DNA of 64,000 nucleotides from NCBI RefSeq assembly GCF_014697425.1, contig NZ_JACJRU010000002.1:62001-126000 (forward strand), given 5' to 3'. The DNA is from Nostoc sp. FACHB-110. GTDB taxonomy: Bacteria > Cyanobacteriota > Cyanobacteriia > Cyanobacteriales > Nostocaceae. Positions 16,668-26,794 of this stretch are shown piece after piece (within the stretch, counting starts at the first letter, position 1; every line of letters begins with the position of its first letter). Made by a program: the position numbers and the translations under genes. The notes under the pieces were generated by a model. The model was given only the letters and a program-made list of their open reading frames with translations. It was not told where the DNA came from and did not search any database.

Positions 16668-16773
16668 TTATCGTTTGAGGCTACATATTTTGGTGAAGTA
16701 AACCGTACCTTGTTTGCTTCCCGCTACACCAACACCTGTGAGATAGCTTAGGTAACAGGATCACTATATTCTC
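16668..16773 (-). pseudogene. Remnant of a third CAP/SCP gene
   Basis: On the minus strand the last 75 bases read YLTGVGVAGSKQGTVYFTKI and then CSLKR plus stop at 16668. This is an obvious match to the C-terminus of both CAP genes nearby. Immediately upstream, in another frame, EYSDPVT (about 16752-16773) matches the GYSDPATQ stretch. About 24 residues that should lie between them are missing, and the frame is shifted. No N-terminal half can be found, so this is a decayed copy with an internal deletion. Confidence 0.75.
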
Positions 16774-16824
16774 TGAAGATAAAAATTTTTATGGGGCTGA
16801 CGGATCTGAAGTGTAATCCTTTTT

Positions 16825-17292
16825 TCAGCTACTTGGACTACTTAACCAATCTATATCAAGTAATTTCTCAAGGGAATAAGGGCATTCTAGAGGAAAATCA
16901 ACAGTATTTTGAGTTTTAATTTTTACAAACCCTAACGCATCTTGATAGATAGAATCCAATTCTGAATCTAAATAATTACGCAGATTAGTAGTTAATTTTC
17001 GTTTTAATTGAGTGCGAAAATTATAGATTTCTTCTTGCCAGTGAATTGAATTATACTCAGATTCGCTTGTCCAATATTGCAGTAATAATAAATGACGAAT
17101 GATTTGTTCTAAAAGACTGGCTACGGCATTTTTCTTTTCTCTGCCCAAATCCTCTAATTCCTCAACTAAATTCTCTAAATCTAGTTCTTGAAGTTGATGA
17201 TTTTTAATTAGTTTGACTGTTTCTTCTAGCCATTGAGAATCATCAATTTCGTAGAGTTGTTTTAATTCATTAACTTTCATAATATTTCGCAT
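16825..17292 (-). CDS. DUF29-family protein
   Basis: This 155-residue protein has the DUF29 pattern: LYEIDDSQWLEETVKLI near the N-terminus, LDLENLVEELEDLGREKKNA, then LEQIIRHLLLLQYW and a middle stretch with aromatic residues (EYNSIHWQEEI). DUF29 proteins are numerous in cyanobacteria, mostly helical, soluble and of unknown function; some are suspected to belong to toxin-antitoxin-like or accessory gene pools. Translation may begin at 17292 or at the second ATG (17280), and neither has a clear ribosome-binding site. No partner gene is adjacent. Confidence 0.85.
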   Translation of the reverse strand: MRNIMKVNELKQLYEIDDSQWLEETVKLIKNHQLQELDLENLVEELEDLGREKKNAVASLLEQIIRHLLLLQYWTSESEYNSIHWQEEIYNFRTQLKRKLTTNLRNYLDSELDSIYQDALGFVKIKTQNTVDFPLECPYSLEKLLDIDWLSSPSS

Positions 17293-17391
17293 TATTAGGT
17301 AGAGTAGGAAAGCTATCTAAAGCACTAGCTCCCCTACACTCAGTATTACAAAAGTTTCATCTTGACAAAGGTGTCTAGACAGAGTTTATTG

Positions 17392-18645
17392 TTAAGTTAA
17401 AAATTTGGCGACTGTTTGCACATCCTTGTCGCCGCGTCCAGAACAGTTAATGACAATCTTGGGGCTACCGCTAAGTTGGGGACAAAGGGTTTCGAGGTAG
17501 GCGATCGCATGAGATGTTTCCAAAGCTGGGATAATACCTTCTAAGCGTGATAATCTCTGGAATGCTTCTAAAGCCTCTGCATCAGTCACACTATAGTATT
17601 CCGCCCGATTAGTATCTTTTAAATAGCTGTGTTCTGGCCCCACACCAGGATAATCTAACCCTGCACTAATAGAATGAGCCTCTGTTACTTGTCCGTCTTC
17701 GTCTTGCAATAAATAGCTCATTGCACCATGCAATACACCAATTCGTCCTTTTGTCAAGGTAGCAGCGTGTTTGTCTGTATTTACTCCTTCCCCAGCCGCT
17801 TCTACCCCAATTAACTTCACAGATGGCTCATTCACAAACTCATGAAATAATCCCATTGCATTGGAACCGCCACCGACACAAGCCATGAGAATATCCGGTA
17901 AACCGCCCCATTTTTCTAAAGCTTGGGCGCGCGTTTCTTGACCAATCACCGCATGAAAATCACGTACCATCATTGGGTAGGGATGGGGGCCGGCTACGGA
18001 ACCGAGGATGTAGTGCGTTGTTTCGACGTTCGTCACCCAATCTCGAATTGCTTCGGAGGTGGCATCTTTGAGTGTACCTGTACCCGCCGCCACCGGACGA
18101 ACTTCTGCGCCCATCAACCGCATTCTGAACACGTTTAAAGCTTGACGTTCCATATCGTGAACGCCCATGTAAATTACACAGTCCAGCCCAAACCGCGCGC
18201 AAACTGTTGCTGTGGCTACTCCATGCTGTCCCGCACCAGTTTCGGCAATGATGCGCTGTTTGCCCATACGTTTCGCTAACAATACCTGACCAAGGGCATT
18301 ATTAATTTTGTGTGCGCCAGTATGATTTAAATCTTCTCGCTTTAAATAAATTTGCGGGCCACTACCATCAGGACGGGCATAATGGGCAGTTAGACGCTCG
18401 GCAAAATACAATGGTGTGGCGCGTCCGACATAATCTCGCAGCAGTTGTTGTAGTTGAGCTTGAAACTCTGAATCGTGACGATATTGCTGATAGGCTGTTT
18501 CGAGTTCAGCTAAAGCAGGCATTAGCGTTTCTGGGACGTACTTACCGCCAAAGCGTCCAAAGCGTCCTTGTGTATCGGGAAACAGAGCAGTTGTGGAAGA
18601 ATTTGGGGAAAGGGGAGTGGTAGTCACGCAAATATTTTTCATCAC
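17392..18645 (-). CDS. trpB: Tryptophan synthase beta chain
   Basis: TrpB condenses indole (or indole from the alpha subunit) with serine, using pyridoxal phosphate, to give tryptophan. The 417-residue length is normal. The PLP lysine is K113 in [13 protein letters not shown]. The phosphate-binding loop VGGGSNAMG and the C-terminal [10 protein letters not shown] motif are intact. The N-terminal [16 protein letters not shown] is the standard TrpB1 opening, preceded by about 25 variable residues. trpA is not adjacent, which is usual in cyanobacteria. The gene is divergent from the SUI1-family gene with 71 bp between the starts, so the promoters must be compact or overlapping. Confidence 0.97.
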   Translation of the reverse strand: MMKNICVTTTPLSPNSSTTALFPDTQGRFGRFGGKYVPETLMPALAELETAYQQYRHDSEFQAQLQQLLRDYVGRATPLYFAERLTAHYARPDGSGPQIYLKREDLNHTGAHKINNALGQVLLAKRMGKQRIIAETGAGQHGVATATVCARFGLDCVIYMGVHDMERQALNVFRMRLMGAEVRPVAAGTGTLKDATSEAIRDWVTNVETTHYILGSVAGPHPYPMMVRDFHAVIGQETRAQALEKWGGLPDILMACVGGGSNAMGLFHEFVNEPSVKLIGVEAAGEGVNTDKHAATLTKGRIGVLHGAMSYLLQDEDGQVTEAHSISAGLDYPGVGPEHSYLKDTNRAEYYSVTDAEALEAFQRLSRLEGIIPALETSHAIAYLETLCPQLSGSPKIVINCSGRGDKDVQTVAKFLT

Positions 18646-18716
18646 AAGACAGACTTAATTATTATAAGAAGTCTAGGCAGATAAGTTACGATATCTGATG
18701 AGAAAAATGGTGTCTT

Positions 18717-19064
18717 ATGTCTTCTTCCCCAGAGAAACCTACTGATAAAAAATTCGTCTACCGCGAATTTGGCGATGACAACTCCGCCGCCACCGAAAGA
18801 CCTGTTCAGGAACTACCGCCACAACAACAAAATGTGAGGGTTCAAGCTACCCGCGCCGGACGCAAGGGGAAAACTGTGACGGTAATTACTGGGTTTCAAG
18901 CTAAACCAGAAACTTTAGCGGCTTTGGTTAAACAATTAAAAACTCAATGTGGCACTGGTGGCACTGTCAAAGATAATGAAATTGAAATCCAAGGCGACCA
19001 CAAACAAAAGATTTTAGAGATTTTGATCAAACTAGGTTACAAAGCTAAAATTAGTGGTGGTTAG
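18717..19064 (+). CDS. SUI1/eIF1-family translation factor (YciH type)
   Basis: The 115-residue protein has a disordered, charged N-terminal 45 residues and a SUI1 fold from about residue 48. The fold reads VRVQATRAGRKGKTVTVITG, LKTQCGTGGTVKDNEIEIQG and KILEILIKLGYKAKISGG. The CGTGGTVK loop is the SUI1 hallmark. In bacteria this YciH-type protein is thought to influence start-codon selection on the 30S subunit and can act under stress. It is divergent from trpB and probably has its own promoter in the 71-bp gap. Function in cyanobacteria is inferred from the family only. Confidence 0.93.
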   Translation: MSSSPEKPTDKKFVYREFGDDNSAATERPVQELPPQQQNVRVQATRAGRKGKTVTVITGFQAKPETLAALVKQLKTQCGTGGTVKDNEIEIQGDHKQKILEILIKLGYKAKISGG

Positions 19065-19149
19065 ACAAAGAATTTTAGATTTTAGATTGATCAATGAGCT
19101 AATCATAAGTACGCTTCGCCTAAAGTCGTAGCGAATTGATGCTTGAAAT

Positions 19150-19195
19150 TTAAACGCAAAGTAGCGCAGAGGTAAGCGCAAAGGTACGCAAAGAA
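19150..19195. repeat. CGCAAAG-type dispersed repeat
   Basis: The stretch contains repeated CGCAAAG/GCGCAAAGG motifs shortly before the fghA start. Similar strings occur at 6221-6245, 46060-46078 and 48130-48160, so it is a dispersed repeat of this genome. Confidence 0.5.
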
Positions 19196-19217
19196 TTCGC
19201 TACGAATTAATGAAATT

Positions 19218-20060
19218 ATGACGAATCTGCAACTAATTTCAGAATATAAATGCTATGACGGCAAACTTGGCTTTTACTCGCATTTTTCAGCAATTTGTAA
19301 TAGTGAAATGCGTTTTGCTGTCTATCAGCCACCACAAGCACTGCAAAAGCCTGTACCAGTTCTTTATTTTTTGTCTGGTTTAACTTGCACAGAAGAAAAT
19401 TTTATGGTGAAGGCGGGAGCGCAGCGTTATGCCGCCGAGTATGGTTTAATGCTGGTGGCTCCTGATACTAGCCCACGGAATACAGGTATTGCCGGTGAAG
19501 ATGATGAGTGGGATTTTGGGACAGGTGCTGGTTTTTATGTTGATGCTACCGCAGAACCTTGGCGATCGCACTATCAAATGTACAGTTATGTTGTCCAAGA
19601 ATTGCCAGCGATAATTGCTGCCAACTTTGCTGTACAAACTGACAAGCAAGGTATTTTCGGTCATTCAATGGGGGGACATGGGGCGTTAATTTGTGCGCTG
19701 AAAAACCCGCAACTGTTTAAATCAGTTTCCGCCTTTGCACCCATCGCCGCACCCACGCGCTGTCCTTGGGGACAAAAAGCTTTCAGCCGTTATTTAGGCA
19801 ATAATCAAGCTAGTTGGCTTGCCTATGATGCCAGTGAGTTAGTTAAGCAAATAGGTTATCACAGCCCAATTCTCATTGACCAAGGCACTGGAGATCAATT
19901 TTTAACCCAACAATTATTACCAGAAGTATTTGAGCAAGCTTGCGCGGCTGTTGGTCAACCACTAAATTTACGTTATCAACCAGGCTACGACCACAGTTAT
20001 TATTTTATATCTAGTTTTATCGGTGATCACATTCGCCATCATGCGATCGCTTTGAGATAA
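19218..20060 (+). CDS. fghA: S-formylglutathione hydrolase
   Basis: This alpha/beta-hydrolase of the esterase D family hydrolyses S-formylglutathione to formate and glutathione in formaldehyde detoxification. The nucleophile is S150 in [10 protein letters not shown]. The acid lies in DQGTGDQFL and the histidine in YDHSYYF, completing the triad. The [20 protein letters not shown] segment and the [16 protein letters not shown] loop are signature stretches of this enzyme. The 280-residue length is normal. The partner alcohol dehydrogenase class III gene is not in the window. It converges on the NRPS gene with only 28 bp between stop codons and no visible terminator. Confidence 0.95.
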   Translation: MTNLQLISEYKCYDGKLGFYSHFSAICNSEMRFAVYQPPQALQKPVPVLYFLSGLTCTEENFMVKAGAQRYAAEYGLMLVAPDTSPRNTGIAGEDDEWDFGTGAGFYVDATAEPWRSHYQMYSYVVQELPAIIAANFAVQTDKQGIFGHSMGGHGALICALKNPQLFKSVSAFAPIAAPTRCPWGQKAFSRYLGNNQASWLAYDASELVKQIGYHSPILIDQGTGDQFLTQQLLPEVFEQACAAVGQPLNLRYQPGYDHSYYFISSFIGDHIRHHAIALR

Positions 20061-20088
20061 AATGCTGAGTTGTGAGTAATTAAAAATA

Positions 20089-23000
20089 CTAAACTCCAGC
20101 CCCTAAAGCTGCTACTTGGTCTAAATGCGCCTGTAATTTTGCTGCCAGAACTTTTACATAAGGTTCCTTGAATAGCCCAAGGTGAGAACCTGGAATATGT
20201 TCAATATCCAAGCCACCTGCAATTACTTCACTCCAGCCGAATTGCGGATCGTATTGTATACCAATTGCTTCTAGCCGCGCGCGATCGTCAGTCCGTAATA
20301 AAATTGCTTTACCTGGGTAAACTTGGAAGTTGTATTGGCTGGCAGCCTGAATATTAACATCCATAATTCCGATGTGCTGGTCAGTTTCCGACAGTTCTTG
20401 CGCCACATCTGATAAGTAAATCGGTTTAATATCTAAGTATCTTTGTTTTAGATAAAACTTACTGCGCTCAATGTTTTCTTGAGTGAATCTGCTCCAGACT
20501 TCCGCCCTATCTCGAAGATATTTAGGCCCCATTTCTACAAAATTGCGAAAATGCACTCCTATTCGCTTTAGAAATGGCAATCGTTCTTTAGAACCTGGTC
20601 GGCAAGAATCTAATAATACTAATGTGGCTACTTTCTCGCCTTGTTTACGCAGTTGTTGAGCCATTTCAAAGGCGACAAATCCTCCAAAAGAATAACCTCC
20701 CAGATAATAAGGGCCTTGGGGTTGAACAGTTTTGATTTCTTGAAGATAATGGGCTGCCATATCTTCTAGGCGAGTTATTCTTGGCTGTTTGCCGTCTAGC
20801 CCTTGTGGTTGCAGTCCGTAAAAGGGTTGGTCTTGACCTAAACATAGTGCTAATTCCCGGAAGCAAAGCACTTCGCCTCCTAGACCATGAATGCAGAAAA
20901 ATGGGTGTTTAGAACCATTGGGTTGAATTGCTACCAAAGATGACCAAGTTGGTGTTTGTTTGGTGAATGCTGTTGTCGGGGAAAGAATTTCCGCTAAGGC
21001 TTCAATGGTTCCTGATTGAAAGAGAATTGCTAAAGGCAGCTTTTGACCGAAGCTTTGTTCAATTTGCCAAAACAGCTTGACTGCTAACAGTGAATGTCCA
21101 CCTAATTCAAAGAAGTTATCTCTCACACCTATAGGTTGGATACCTAAAACTTCTTGCCAAATCTGCACGAGTTGATGTTCTACCGAATTGCGTGGTGCAA
21201 CAAAGCTAACTTCTGCTTCTTGTCTTGATAATTCTGGTGCAGGTAAGGCCCGACGGTCAACTTTACCGTTGGGGGTTAAGGGTAAGGTATCTAACAAGAG
21301 GAAAGCTGACGGTATCATGTACTGTGGCAGCTTGCTTTCTAGGAAGCGTCTAATTTCGCTAATGCTTGGTTTTGCCTCTGGCTGCGGAATCAGATAAGCA
21401 ACTAAACGCCGATCGCCTGGGGTATATTCATAAGCAATGACTACAGCTTGGAATATTTCGGGATGTTGGGTTAAGACGGTTTCAATTTCTCCGGGTTCAA
21501 TGCGGATACCCCGAATTTTAATTTGATGATCTCGGCGACCGAGAATTTCTAGTAAGCCATCGGGACGATAACGACCGCGATCGCCTGTATAATAAAGTAA
21601 ATCCTCCGCATCATCACTAAAAGCATTCGCCACAAACCGCGCTTGATTTTCTTCTGTAGCATTGATATAGCCCAAACTACGGAATGGTGTACGGATGACA
21701 ATTTCCCCAGTTTCACCAATACCACACAGTTGATTTGTAGCTGTCAACACCAAAGCTTGAGTTTGCGGTAGGGTCAAGCCGACAGGCTGTATCCCTGGGG
21801 TGGGTACAGTAGGTACTCGGTGATAACACTTGGCTAGAGTGGTTTCTGTAGGGCCGTAGAGATTAACTATTTCACCAGATTCGGGAAATGCGCTTCGCCA
21901 AGACTGTACCAGTGTTTCTTTGAGTGGTTCGCCAGCCAAGAACAACCAACGCAAACTCCGCAATGATACTTCTGCTGGGACATTAACTAACCAAGATTGC
22001 GCCAAAGAAGGAACTGTATGCAGAACGGAAATTTCCTCTCGCTCTAAATAACGGAGAATTTGTGTTGGTTCGAGATCATCTGCTTGGGGCAAGCATAAAG
22101 TTGCACCACTTGTCAAGGGCAGGAAAATATCTCGCAGAACGACGTCAAAGGAAAGCGCAGTTAATTGACCAACTCTGTCTTGCAAGCCTATATCAAAGGT
22201 CTGGCGTTGCCAATTCAGGAAATGTGCCAATCCTTTGTGACATCCCAGCACGCCTTTAGGAACGCCTGTAGTTCCAGAGGTAAAGAAAACGTAAGCTGCA
22301 TCGTTTGGTTTGATGCAGGGTAATTCTCTAGTTTCCTTATCTGGTGGCAAATTGTGAATTTCTCCTGTCTCTGCATTTACATAAATAATTTTCTGAGATG
22401 GCCATAACTCTTTATCTGCTGGATATTCATCTTCAATACACAAAACATATTTTGCCTCGGCAGCTTGCAGCATGAGTTCGTGGCGATAGCTAGGCAAATT
22501 GGGATCTAGAGTCAGCAAAACGCCGCCACTTAAGAAAACTCCAAGCATACTGGCAATTAAGCCAAAGCTGCGTGTACCGGATACAGCTACCACATCGCCA
22601 GGCTGAACACCGTTAGTCAGTAAGCCTTGTGCTAGGTCGTGAGCTATGTTATTTAATTGGTTGTATGTACAAATGCGATCGCCTTGAGTCAGTGCAGGTT
22701 GTTCTGGGTGACTATTTGCCCAAGACTGGAATAAGGTTGTGACTAATTCATAATCTGGTTGGGGCAGTACTACACTAGGATTTGGCAGTAATTTTTGAGA
22801 TTGGGGTGTTACCAAAGAATACTGACTGCAAAACTTATCTGGAACTGCAACTATTTGATTGAGTAAATGCTGAAATTGATGCAGCATCTCCATCATACGC
22901 TCTGGAGCAAATAAGTCAGCGTTATAAACTAATTGCAGTTGAATTCCCTGGGTTTGTTCGATGACATACAAAGTTAAGTCAAACTTGGAAGCAACTTCTA

Positions 23001-26000
23001 CCAAAGAAACCGACTCTACAGCCAGCCCTGGTAATTCTAGTTGTGTATCCCCCAAGTTCAGCATATTAAACCACACCTGAAATAGGGGGTTACGGCTGGT
23101 GTCTCGTTCTAATTGCAGGGCTTCTACTATTTTCTCGAAGGGTGTATCTTGGTGAGTGTATGCAGCTAAGGCAGTTTCTCGCACTTGCGCCAGGAGAGAA
23201 ACAAAACTGGGATTGTTTGCAAAGTTAGTACGTAAAACAACTGTGTTGATGAAAAAGCCAATTAGCTGTTCAATCTCAGCTTGGTTGCGCCCAGCAATGG
23301 GAGTACCAATTAAAATGTCTGCTTGTCCAGTGTAGCGATGCAGTAATGTGCCGAAAGCGGCTAGTAATGTCATGAATAACGTTACGCCTTGTTGACGCGA
23401 CACTGTATTGAGTGACGCACCCAGAGAAGGCGGTAACATTAATGTTTGACTGGCTCCCCGATAAGTTTGTACTGGTGGGCGAGGTTTATCGGTGGGGAGT
23501 TCTAAAATTGTCGTCGCCCCAGCCAGTTGATTTTTCCAGTAATTTAGCTGGGTTTCTAACCGCGCACCAGATAGCCATTGATGTTGCCAAACAGCAAAAT
23601 CGGCATATTGAATGGGTAATTTTGGTAACGGGTTAGGTTCATTGTGCAGAAAGGCTGCGTAAGCTGCTGCTAAGTGCTGCCACAAAATACCTATCGACCA
23701 ACCATCGGAGGCGATGTGGTGCATTGCCAACATCAAGATATACTCTTCGGCGGCAATTTGAATTAACGTAGCACGCAGCATTAAGTCTGATGTCAAGTTG
23801 AAGGGGCGTTGTGCCTCTTGGTTAAGGATTTGCTGTGCTTGTGGCCAAGGCTCGGTGAGTTGGGGCGATCGCAAATCAATAATTTTTAGTTCAACCGGAC
23901 GAGGTAAATTAATTACTTGTACAGGACTACCATCAGCAGCAGCAATAAAAGTAGTTCTTAATGCTTCGTGTTCAACAACAACTGCATCCAGAGATTTTTG
24001 CAGAACATCTATATTTAATTGACCCTGTAAACGCTGGGTATCAGTAATAATATAAGCCGCACTATTTGGTTCTAATTGCTCTAAAAACCAGATGCGCTGC
24101 TGGGCAAAAGATAGGGGAATTAATTCTCGGTTTGCTAGTTGAGCAATTAGTTGAGAGTGAAGCTTAAATTCTGGAGTTTGCTGCTGTTCAATTATTTGGG
24201 CAAACTGAGCAATTGTCGGGTGAGCAAACAAAGATTGTAGTGGAATTTCCACACCCCAAGTTTGACGAACGCGGGAAATTACTTGTGTCGCTAACAGAGA
24301 ATGACCACCCAATTCAAAAAAGTTGTTGTAAATACCTATTTTTTCTATACGTAGGACTTTTGACCAAATAGCAGCTAAAACTTCTTCGGTAGTGGTGCGG
24401 GGTGGGACAAAGTTAGTTTCTAAGCTTAAACTCGCTATATCTGGTGCTGGTAATGCCCGACGGTCGATTTTGCCGTTAGGATTTAACGGTAGACTATCTA
24501 AAAATACAAATGCCGACGGCAGCATATAATCAGGTAGCTGACTCTGCAAAAAGCTACGCAGTTGATTTTGGCTAGGTGCGGATTCTGAATTCGTGACAAC
24601 ATATCCTACCAGCCGTTTATCGCCAGGAACATCTTCTCTAGCAATGACTACAGTCTGCTGCACGGCTGGATGTTGCAAGAGTCGTGCTTCAATCTCTCCT
24701 AGTTCAACTCGAAAACCGCGAATTTTTACTTGATAATCAATCCGCCCGAGAAACTCGATGTTACCATCCAGAAGATAACGAACTAAATCACCAGTTTTGT
24801 AGAGCCGTTCTCCTGGTTTGCTGCTAAACGGGTTAGGGATAAATTTCTGTTTAGTTAATTCTGGATTATTCAGATAGCCTCGTGCTAAACCAAGTCCACC
24901 AATGTATAATTCACCTGCTTCACCTACTGGTACAGGCTGTAAATCTTCATCTAAGATGTAAATTTGAGTATTGGCGATCGCACTGCCAATTGGCGCAACA
25001 ATATAATTAGTTTCTTGCTGACAAATCCAACAACTAGTATCAATAGAAACTTCTGTCGGGCCGTAACAATTAATTAAAACATTTTCTAAATTCAACTTAG
25101 CCAAAAATAACTCTACCAGTTCTATTGGTAAAGCTTCACCACCACTAGTAACATGTCTTAAACTTTGGCAATTTTCTATTCCCTCTTCTTCTAAAAGCAC
25201 GCGCAAAATTGAGGGTACTAAACCTAATACTGTAATTTGTTTTTCAACAATTTCTCTAACAAGATAAGCAGTATCTTTATGCCCATCTACACGAGCCATA
25301 ATCAATTGACCACCAGAGGACAATGGCCAAAATATCTGCCAAACAGAAGGGTCAAAACTAAATGAAATTGTTTGTAAAACCTTATCTTGGGCTGTGATTT
25401 TAAAAGTTTTTTGTCGCCACTGTAAGGTGTTATAAATCCCACAGTGGGGAATCATTACACCTTTAGGTTTCCCTGTAGAACCTGATGTATAGATAACGTA
25501 ACTTAAGTTACTAGGAGCGACTTCACTAACAGGGTTTTCTGTGCTATTTTGAGCAATTTCTGTCCAGTCTGAGTCAAGACAAATAACTTTTTTTGAAAAA
25601 ATAGATAGATGACTAGCTAATTTTTCTACAGTTAAAATTACTGGGGTTTGAGTATCTTCTAAAATAAAAGCTAAACGTTCTGGCGGATATGCAGGATCTA
25701 AAGGTACATACGCTCCACCTGCTTTGAGTATCCCCAACAACCCGACTACCATTTCTAGAGAACGTTCTAGACAAATACCAACTAATACCTCTGGCCCTAC
25801 TCCTAATTTTTGTAAGTAATGGGCCAGTTGGTTTGCCTTTTGATTTAACTGTTGATAAGTTAATTGCTGATGCTCAAATACTACAGCAATAGCATCAGGA
25901 GAGCGTTCTACCTGCGCTTCAAACATCTGATGCAGACACAAGGTATCTTCTGTTACTAGACCAATTTCCGACTCCGGCAGAACTTGACCAGTATCGGTGT

Positions 26001-26046
26001 TAGTAACATTACTGACATCAATGTTTTGCTGACAGTCGAAATACAT
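20089..26046 (-). CDS. Two-module nonribosomal peptide synthetase with thioesterase (A-PCP-C-A-PCP-TE)
   Basis: The 1985-residue NRPS has domains in this order. A1, about 40-540, has YTSGSTGKPKG and NPNGKIDRRALP. PCP1 has its phosphopantetheine Ser in GGHSLLATQ near 580. The C domain, about 640-1080, has intact MHHIASDGWSIG near 775. A2, about 1110-1600, has FFTSGTTGVPKG. PCP2 has GGHSLLAVKL near 1652. The type I thioesterase, about 1700-1985, has GYSFGG Ser near 1785 and the final His in PGSHLGL. There is no starter condensation, epimerisation or methylation domain, so the simplest product is a dipeptide or a cyclised or hydrolysed derivative. Specificity residues read by eye are D-P-W-G-V-S-C-I-D for A1 and D-V-R-H-F-A-L-L-A for A2. 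I cannot assign substrates to them. The upstream DUF6875-like gene is probably in the same operon. Confidence 0.95.
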   Translation of the reverse strand: MYFDCQQNIDVSNVTNTDTGQVLPESEIGLVTEDTLCLHQMFEAQVERSPDAIAVVFEHQQLTYQQLNQKANQLAHYLQKLGVGPEVLVGICLERSLEMVVGLLGILKAGGAYVPLDPAYPPERLAFILEDTQTPVILTVEKLASHLSIFSKKVICLDSDWTEIAQNSTENPVSEVAPSNLSYVIYTSGSTGKPKGVMIPHCGIYNTLQWRQKTFKITAQDKVLQTISFSFDPSVWQIFWPLSSGGQLIMARVDGHKDTAYLVREIVEKQITVLGLVPSILRVLLEEEGIENCQSLRHVTSGGEALPIELVELFLAKLNLENVLINCYGPTEVSIDTSCWICQQETNYIVAPIGSAIANTQIYILDEDLQPVPVGEAGELYIGGLGLARGYLNNPELTKQKFIPNPFSSKPGERLYKTGDLVRYLLDGNIEFLGRIDYQVKIRGFRVELGEIEARLLQHPAVQQTVVIAREDVPGDKRLVGYVVTNSESAPSQNQLRSFLQSQLPDYMLPSAFVFLDSLPLNPNGKIDRRALPAPDIASLSLETNFVPPRTTTEEVLAAIWSKVLRIEKIGIYNNFFELGGHSLLATQVISRVRQTWGVEIPLQSLFAHPTIAQFAQIIEQQQTPEFKLHSQLIAQLANRELIPLSFAQQRIWFLEQLEPNSAAYIITDTQRLQGQLNIDVLQKSLDAVVVEHEALRTTFIAAADGSPVQVINLPRPVELKIIDLRSPQLTEPWPQAQQILNQEAQRPFNLTSDLMLRATLIQIAAEEYILMLAMHHIASDGWSIGILWQHLAAAYAAFLHNEPNPLPKLPIQYADFAVWQHQWLSGARLETQLNYWKNQLAGATTILELPTDKPRPPVQTYRGASQTLMLPPSLGASLNTVSRQQGVTLFMTLLAAFGTLLHRYTGQADILIGTPIAGRNQAEIEQLIGFFINTVVLRTNFANNPSFVSLLAQVRETALAAYTHQDTPFEKIVEALQLERDTSRNPLFQVWFNMLNLGDTQLELPGLAVESVSLVEVASKFDLTLYVIEQTQGIQLQLVYNADLFAPERMMEMLHQFQHLLNQIVAVPDKFCSQYSLVTPQSQKLLPNPSVVLPQPDYELVTTLFQSWANSHPEQPALTQGDRICTYNQLNNIAHDLAQGLLTNGVQPGDVVAVSGTRSFGLIASMLGVFLSGGVLLTLDPNLPSYRHELMLQAAEAKYVLCIEDEYPADKELWPSQKIIYVNAETGEIHNLPPDKETRELPCIKPNDAAYVFFTSGTTGVPKGVLGCHKGLAHFLNWQRQTFDIGLQDRVGQLTALSFDVVLRDIFLPLTSGATLCLPQADDLEPTQILRYLEREEISVLHTVPSLAQSWLVNVPAEVSLRSLRWLFLAGEPLKETLVQSWRSAFPESGEIVNLYGPTETTLAKCYHRVPTVPTPGIQPVGLTLPQTQALVLTATNQLCGIGETGEIVIRTPFRSLGYINATEENQARFVANAFSDDAEDLLYYTGDRGRYRPDGLLEILGRRDHQIKIRGIRIEPGEIETVLTQHPEIFQAVVIAYEYTPGDRRLVAYLIPQPEAKPSISEIRRFLESKLPQYMIPSAFLLLDTLPLTPNGKVDRRALPAPELSRQEAEVSFVAPRNSVEHQLVQIWQEVLGIQPIGVRDNFFELGGHSLLAVKLFWQIEQSFGQKLPLAILFQSGTIEALAEILSPTTAFTKQTPTWSSLVAIQPNGSKHPFFCIHGLGGEVLCFRELALCLGQDQPFYGLQPQGLDGKQPRITRLEDMAAHYLQEIKTVQPQGPYYLGGYSFGGFVAFEMAQQLRKQGEKVATLVLLDSCRPGSKERLPFLKRIGVHFRNFVEMGPKYLRDRAEVWSRFTQENIERSKFYLKQRYLDIKPIYLSDVAQELSETDQHIGIMDVNIQAASQYNFQVYPGKAILLRTDDRARLEAIGIQYDPQFGWSEVIAGGLDIEHIPGSHLGLFKEPYVKVLAAKLQAHLDQVAALGAGV

Positions 26047-26137
26047 ATTACTTAATGATTAATAAATTAATAGTTAGTTAAACACAGTAGCAATTTAGCT
26101 ATCTATGATGATTGCTGATAGATTTAGGTAAAAGTGT

Positions 26138-26794
26138 TTACTTGAGATTTGCTTTGGCTAAAGATAATTCTTGAGTTGCTTTTAGAAAGTTATTTTCATT
26201 TTTAAATTCATCTTTAAAACGGTTTAAATAAGCTTCTAAAAATCTTACTCGACAGTTTAAATCATCTGCACTTAACAAAAAGGGTAGGTCAGATTCAACC
26301 ATAAAGCGGATAGCTAGCATGGGAGTTGGACTACGCAGAGGACGGAAATTAGCGTTGTGTAATCCAGGAGTTTCATTATATTTATGAAATTCTCCTAACA
26401 TTAATCCTGACTCAACAAATAAAGGCTTCAATTGCTTCTGCACGCTATCAATTAATTTTGGTGCATCTTCATGAGTAATATCAGGAAAAATTAGGATGAT
26501 AGCTTTATAAATTGATTCTTCTGTATTTTTTGGTTCTAACTCTAAAAAAGCATCTAAATAATTTAGTACTATTTTAGAAATATCTTGACGATCTAAATTT
26601 TTAGAACGAATAACTTTTAACCTAACACTATTTAAATTCAAAGCTTTAGGCATATAAGGGCAAACCGGGCCAACTCTACCTAAATCACGATGTGGTTTCC
26701 CTAGGGAAGTTCTCAACCAATTCCAAGTTTCCACTAAGTATGGGATGTCTTGCTGAATCTGATCGATCTCATCAGGTGTGTAAAGTTGCGCCAT
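26138..26794 (-). CDS. DUF6875-like protein, probable partner of the NRPS
   Basis: The 218-residue soluble protein has a conserved-looking opening with RDLGRVGPVCPYMPKAL and a central HKYNETPGLHNANFRPLRSPTP. These resemble the DUF6875 family often found beside peptide or polyketide synthetase genes. There is no cofactor motif I can recognise and no signal peptide. The gene ends 91 bp before the NRPS start on the same strand, so co-transcription is likely and a role in making or tailoring the NRPS product is a reasonable inference. An aromatic- and His-rich core (GEFHKYN, LHNANFRP) may be an active site, but this is speculative. Confidence 0.7.
   Translation of the reverse strand: MAQLYTPDEIDQIQQDIPYLVETWNWLRTSLGKPHRDLGRVGPVCPYMPKALNLNSVRLKVIRSKNLDRQDISKIVLNYLDAFLELEPKNTEESIYKAIILIFPDITHEDAPKLIDSVQKQLKPLFVESGLMLGEFHKYNETPGLHNANFRPLRSPTPMLAIRFMVESDLPFLLSADDLNCRVRFLEAYLNRFKDEFKNENNFLKATQELSLAKANLK

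Larger units (their letters stand above)
16382..16824. other. Intergenic region with CAP remnant, palindrome and one possible micro-ORF
   Basis: No full-length gene is present in these 443 bp. The stretch holds a possible 32-codon ORF (16450-16548), an 11-bp perfect palindrome (16612-16642) and the broken third CAP copy (16668-16773), each listed separately. Confidence 0.6.
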
